Shown here one piece after another: positions 6,532 through 8,283 of a stretch of DNA of 8,283 bases. The DNA lies in contig JAEZHS010000040.1 in the NCBI GenBank assembly GCA_023436825.1, positions 1 through 8,283 of the forward strand, read 5' to 3'. Under the pieces are notes generated by a model. The model saw only the letters and a program-made list of their open reading frames with translations. It was not told where the DNA came from and did not search any database. Each line of letters starts with the position of its first letter. Position 1 is the stretch's first letter. A program made the translations under genes and the position numbers. The DNA is from Pseudomonadota bacterium. GTDB taxonomy: Bacteria; Pseudomonadota; Alphaproteobacteria; Reyranellales; Reyranellaceae.

Positions 6532-8064
6532 TCAAGCAAATATGAAGTCCGATGCCTGCAGGACAATGGGGTCGCTGAGGCCGATCAGGGTGACACTGTT
6601 GGTTGCGTCAAACTCGATCCTGGTGTCGACGCCCGTGTCGATGATCGTCATCTCGGCGAGGCTGTGGAAGCCATAGGCGCTCACATCGATCTTGTCGCCG
6701 TCGCTCTGGCGGAAGTCGTTGATATCGTCGTTGCCGTTGCCGGGTGCGAAGACGAACGTATCAGCACCGGTTACCACGGCACCCGTAGGGGCAGTGGGTG
6801 ACGCTGCAACGCCATTGATGACCCGGGCATCGCCCCACATGTGGTCGGTGCCGGTGCCACTGACCAGCGTGTCGTCGCCGCCGCGCGCGTTGCCGGACAT
6901 CGAAAAGGCGTCGCCCGAGAGGAAGTTCGTCGAACCATCGCCCCCGGTCAACGTGTCGTTGCCGCCGCGGCTATTGCCATCCATGGTGCCGGCATCGCCA
7001 AAGAGGACGTTGGGCGCAGGCGTATCAGCGAACCCGGTCAGCGTGTCGTTGCCGCCACGGCTGTTGCCATCCATGGTGCTGGCATCGCCATAGAGGGAAG
7101 TGGCGATAAACGCACCACCGCCCGTCAGCGTGTCGTTCCCGCCGCAAGTGTCGTCGGACATGGAAAAGGCATCGCCATACAGGTTGTTGGACCGGCCACT
7201 GCTGGTCAACGTGTCGTCACCCCCGCGGGCGTGGTCGTGCATCTCGAAGGCATCGCCGTAGAGGGTGTTGTTGATGCCAACCCCGGTCAGGCTGTCATTG
7301 CCGCCGCGGCTGTCGCCATCCATGACGCGAGCGTCGCCGTAGAGGAAATTGAGGAACGATCCAGCACCGCCGCCCAACTGATCGTCGCCGCCGCGCGCGT
7401 GGTCGTGCATTTCGAACGCGTCGCCAAAGAGGTCGTTGGTCCCGCCCAGGCTCACGGGGCCACCGGTCAAGGCATCGTCGCCCCCTCGGCTGTCGTCTGC
7501 CATGGTATGCGCGTCGCCATAGAGAACGACATGCAGGGCGAAACCAGCACTCAGCGTGTCGTTGCCGCCGCGCGAATGATCGTGCATTTCGAAGGCATCG
7601 CCGTAGACCGTCACAGAGGGATCTCCGGACGGCAGGAAAATCCCCCCGCCGCCGTTCAAGGTGTCATCGCCGCCATGGGCATGGCCGCGCATCTCGTAGG
7701 CGTCGCCGAAGAGCTCGTTGAACGCGTCCTGGCCGCCGGTCAGGTGGTCGTCGCCGCCGCGGGCATGTCCATCCATCAGGGAGGCATCGCCGACAAGGAA
7801 GTTGGACGAGTTATCGTGGCCGAGAAGCTGGTCGTTGCCGCCACGGGCGTGGTTGTGCATCTCGAAGGCGTCGCCATAGAGGGCGCTCATCGAAGCGGCG
7901 CCGGCGATCAACGTGTCATTTCCACCGCGGGAGTGGTCAAACATGCTGAAGGCATCACCAAACAAGATGTCGTTGCCGCTATCGGCGCCAATCAGCGTGT
8001 CACTGGTGCCGCGCTCGTGGTCCGTGAGAGACCCGGTTTGCGTGTTGGGGACGAGCTTTAGCAT
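6532..8064 (-). CDS. RTX-like calcium-binding repeat protein, predicted type I secretion substrate
   Basis: The 510-residue acidic protein has no signal peptide. Residues 1-33 are a short leader. Residues 34 to about 402 are 13 complete tandem units plus a partial fourteenth at about 409-417. Each complete unit carries LYGDA-x-x-M-x3-[AST]-RGG-[ND]-D-x-L, and successive GDA motifs are 27-35 residues apart (mostly 28). Residues 432-510 form a serralysin-type C-terminal module: GADTFVFAPGNGND (433-446), DKIDVSAYGF, NSVTLIGL, ending ASDFIFA. That module is the usual position of the uncleaved type I secretion signal. RTX repeats bind Ca2+ and fold into a beta-roll after export. Here the repeat is longer than the nonapeptide, so metal binding by the same geometry is inference. 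No enzymatic domain is present; a surface, adhesive or matrix role is possible. The start is fixed by GGAGG at 8071-8075, six bases upstream. No ABC exporter genes are in the window. Confidence 0.85.
   Translation of the reverse strand: MLKLVPNTQTGSLTDHERGTSDTLIGADSGNDILFGDAFSMFDHSRGGNDTLIAGAASMSALYGDAFEMHNHARGGNDQLLGHDNSSNFLVGDASLMDGHARGGDDHLTGGQDAFNELFGDAYEMRGHAHGGDDTLNGGGGIFLPSGDPSVTVYGDAFEMHDHSRGGNDTLSAGFALHVVLYGDAHTMADDSRGGDDALTGGPVSLGGTNDLFGDAFEMHDHARGGDDQLGGGAGSFLNFLYGDARVMDGDSRGGNDSLTGVGINNTLYGDAFEMHDHARGGDDTLTSSGRSNNLYGDAFSMSDDTCGGNDTLTGGGAFIATSLYGDASTMDGNSRGGNDTLTGFADTPAPNVLFGDAGTMDGNSRGGNDTLTGGDGSTNFLSGDAFSMSGNARGGDDTLVSGTGTDHMWGDARVINGVAASPTAPTGAVVTGADTFVFAPGNGNDDINDFRQSDGDKIDVSAYGFHSLAEMTIIDTGVDTRIEFDATNSVTLIGLSDPIVLQASDFIFA
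6817..7965 (-). repeat. Tandem repeat array encoding 28-residue GDA-Met-RGG[ND]D units
   Basis: GDA motifs fall at protein residues 36, 64, 92, 120, 155, 183, 214, 243, 270, 297, 326, 356, 384 and 411. The steps are 28, 28, 28, 35, 28, 31, 29, 27, 27, 29, 30, 28 and 27. In the 13 complete units a 15-residue core runs without gaps: GDA-x-x-M-x-[DGN]-[HDN]-[AST]-[RHC]-G-G-[ND]-D. Only the linker to the next unit varies. At DNA level the period is about 84 bp. Two neighbouring units (6941-7006 and 7031-7096) match at 59 of 66 positions at an exact 90-bp offset, indicating a recent duplication. Confidence 0.85.
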
Positions 8065-8077
8065 GGACCGCCTCCCT

Positions 8078-8089
8078 CAGTTCGAACTG
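8078..8089. promoter_or_regulatory. Perfect 12-bp palindrome upstream of the RTX-like gene
   Basis: CAGTTCGAACTG is its own reverse complement and lies 14-25 bases upstream of the RTX-like start, abutting the ribosome binding site. It could be an operator for a dimeric repressor or a small leader hairpin. No known consensus is matched with confidence. Confidence 0.35.
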
Positions 8090-8111
8090 TCGCGCCACGA
8101 AATCACGAGGG

Positions 8112-8141
8112 CCGCCCGCGGCCATCGAGGTCCGCGGGCGG
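8112..8141 (-). terminator. GC-rich hairpin after the TPR-tail gene
   Basis: CCGCCCGCGG (8112-8121) and CCGCGGGCGG (8132-8141) form a perfect 10-bp stem around a 10-nt loop. In the minus direction it begins 13 bp past the stop of the partial upstream gene. Only a short GATTT follows, so it is a strong stem without a proper U-run. Its position between two genes on the same strand suggests a terminator or an mRNA 3'-end stabiliser. The RTX-like gene then begins 47 bp later and would need its own promoter in or beyond the stem. Confidence 0.5.
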
Positions 8142-8154
8142 TCGCGTTCAGGTG

Positions 8155-8283
8155 TCACAGCTTCGACAGATCCAACTGCTGCCGGTCGCCGATCCACATC
8201 TTAGCAAGGTCCGCCTCAAGCCTGCTTGCGAGGTCGGCCTTGCCGCGCGCCCTGTAGAGTTCGGCAAGCCCGTACCACGACCA
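8155..8283 (-). CDS. C-terminal end of a TPR-like repeat protein (partial)
   Basis: The last 42 codons and the TGA stop of a minus-strand gene run off the right edge. The translation begins WSWYGLAELYRARGKAD and ends GDRQQLDLSKL. The pattern W-x-x-x-GLAE-x-x-x-A-x-GK followed by an amphipathic helix and a short polar tail is what terminal TPR helices of bacterial TPR proteins look like. The function of the complete protein cannot be judged. The gene lies 90 bp upstream of the RTX-like gene on the same strand, with a GC-rich hairpin between them. Confidence 0.65.
   Translation of the reverse strand, partial: WSWYGLAELYRARGKADLASRLEADLAKMWIGDRQQLDLSKL

Noticed and set aside
6817..7965. DNA repeat array as a CRISPR
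   Set aside because: The repeats are imperfect, in coding frame, with an 84-bp-type period and a clear protein repeat. There are no short identical repeats with unique spacers and no cas genes.
6841..8061. 406-codon open frame on the plus strand opposite the RTX-like gene
   Set aside because: The repetitive Val/Ala-rich translation simply mirrors the repeat array on the other strand. The minus frame has the C-terminal secretion module and a good ribosome binding site.

Overview
The window looks like a chromosomal segment of a high-GC alphaproteobacterium. The evidence is the dense G/C-rich coding, the form of the urease genes, a GreB with the alphaproteobacterial-style core, a DUF4239 membrane protein, a TAXI-type periplasmic binding protein and a TPR-tail protein. 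The genus cannot be fixed from the sequence alone. Eight protein genes are supported, one of them cut by the right edge.

Layout, left to right. Positions 4-85 hold a palindromic intergenic repeat. Positions 113-3330 hold a minus-strand urease block transcribed leftward in the order ureD, ureA, then one gene in which the beta (UreB) and alpha (UreC) subunits are fused into a single 681-residue chain. The nickel-site residues are all present, so the enzyme looks functional. ureE, ureF and ureG are not in the window. Divergent from ureD, only 30 bp away, is greB (3361-3912, plus strand), a transcript-cleavage factor whose fingertip catalytic Asp appears to be Asn. A 273-bp intergenic region with two clear hairpins follows. 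Next come a GFA-family zinc protein (4186-4596, minus) and a divergent DUF4239 four-helix membrane protein (4665-5435, plus). The latter converges on a lone TAXI-family solute-binding protein (5454-6470, minus) that is less G/C-rich to the eye.

The right part is dominated by 6532-8064 (minus), a 510-residue RTX-like protein predicted to be exported by type I secretion. It carries 13 complete tandem units of about 28 residues plus a partial fourteenth. Every complete unit has a gap-free 15-residue core (GDA, an invariant Met, then RGG[ND]D). This is longer than the classical RTX nonapeptide and is the most unusual thing in the window. A GC-rich hairpin and the last 42 codons of a TPR-like protein gene (8155-8283, minus) close the window.

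Apart from the urease genes, the neighbours do not form an obvious pathway. The segment reads as a urease operon next to a run of unrelated single genes.
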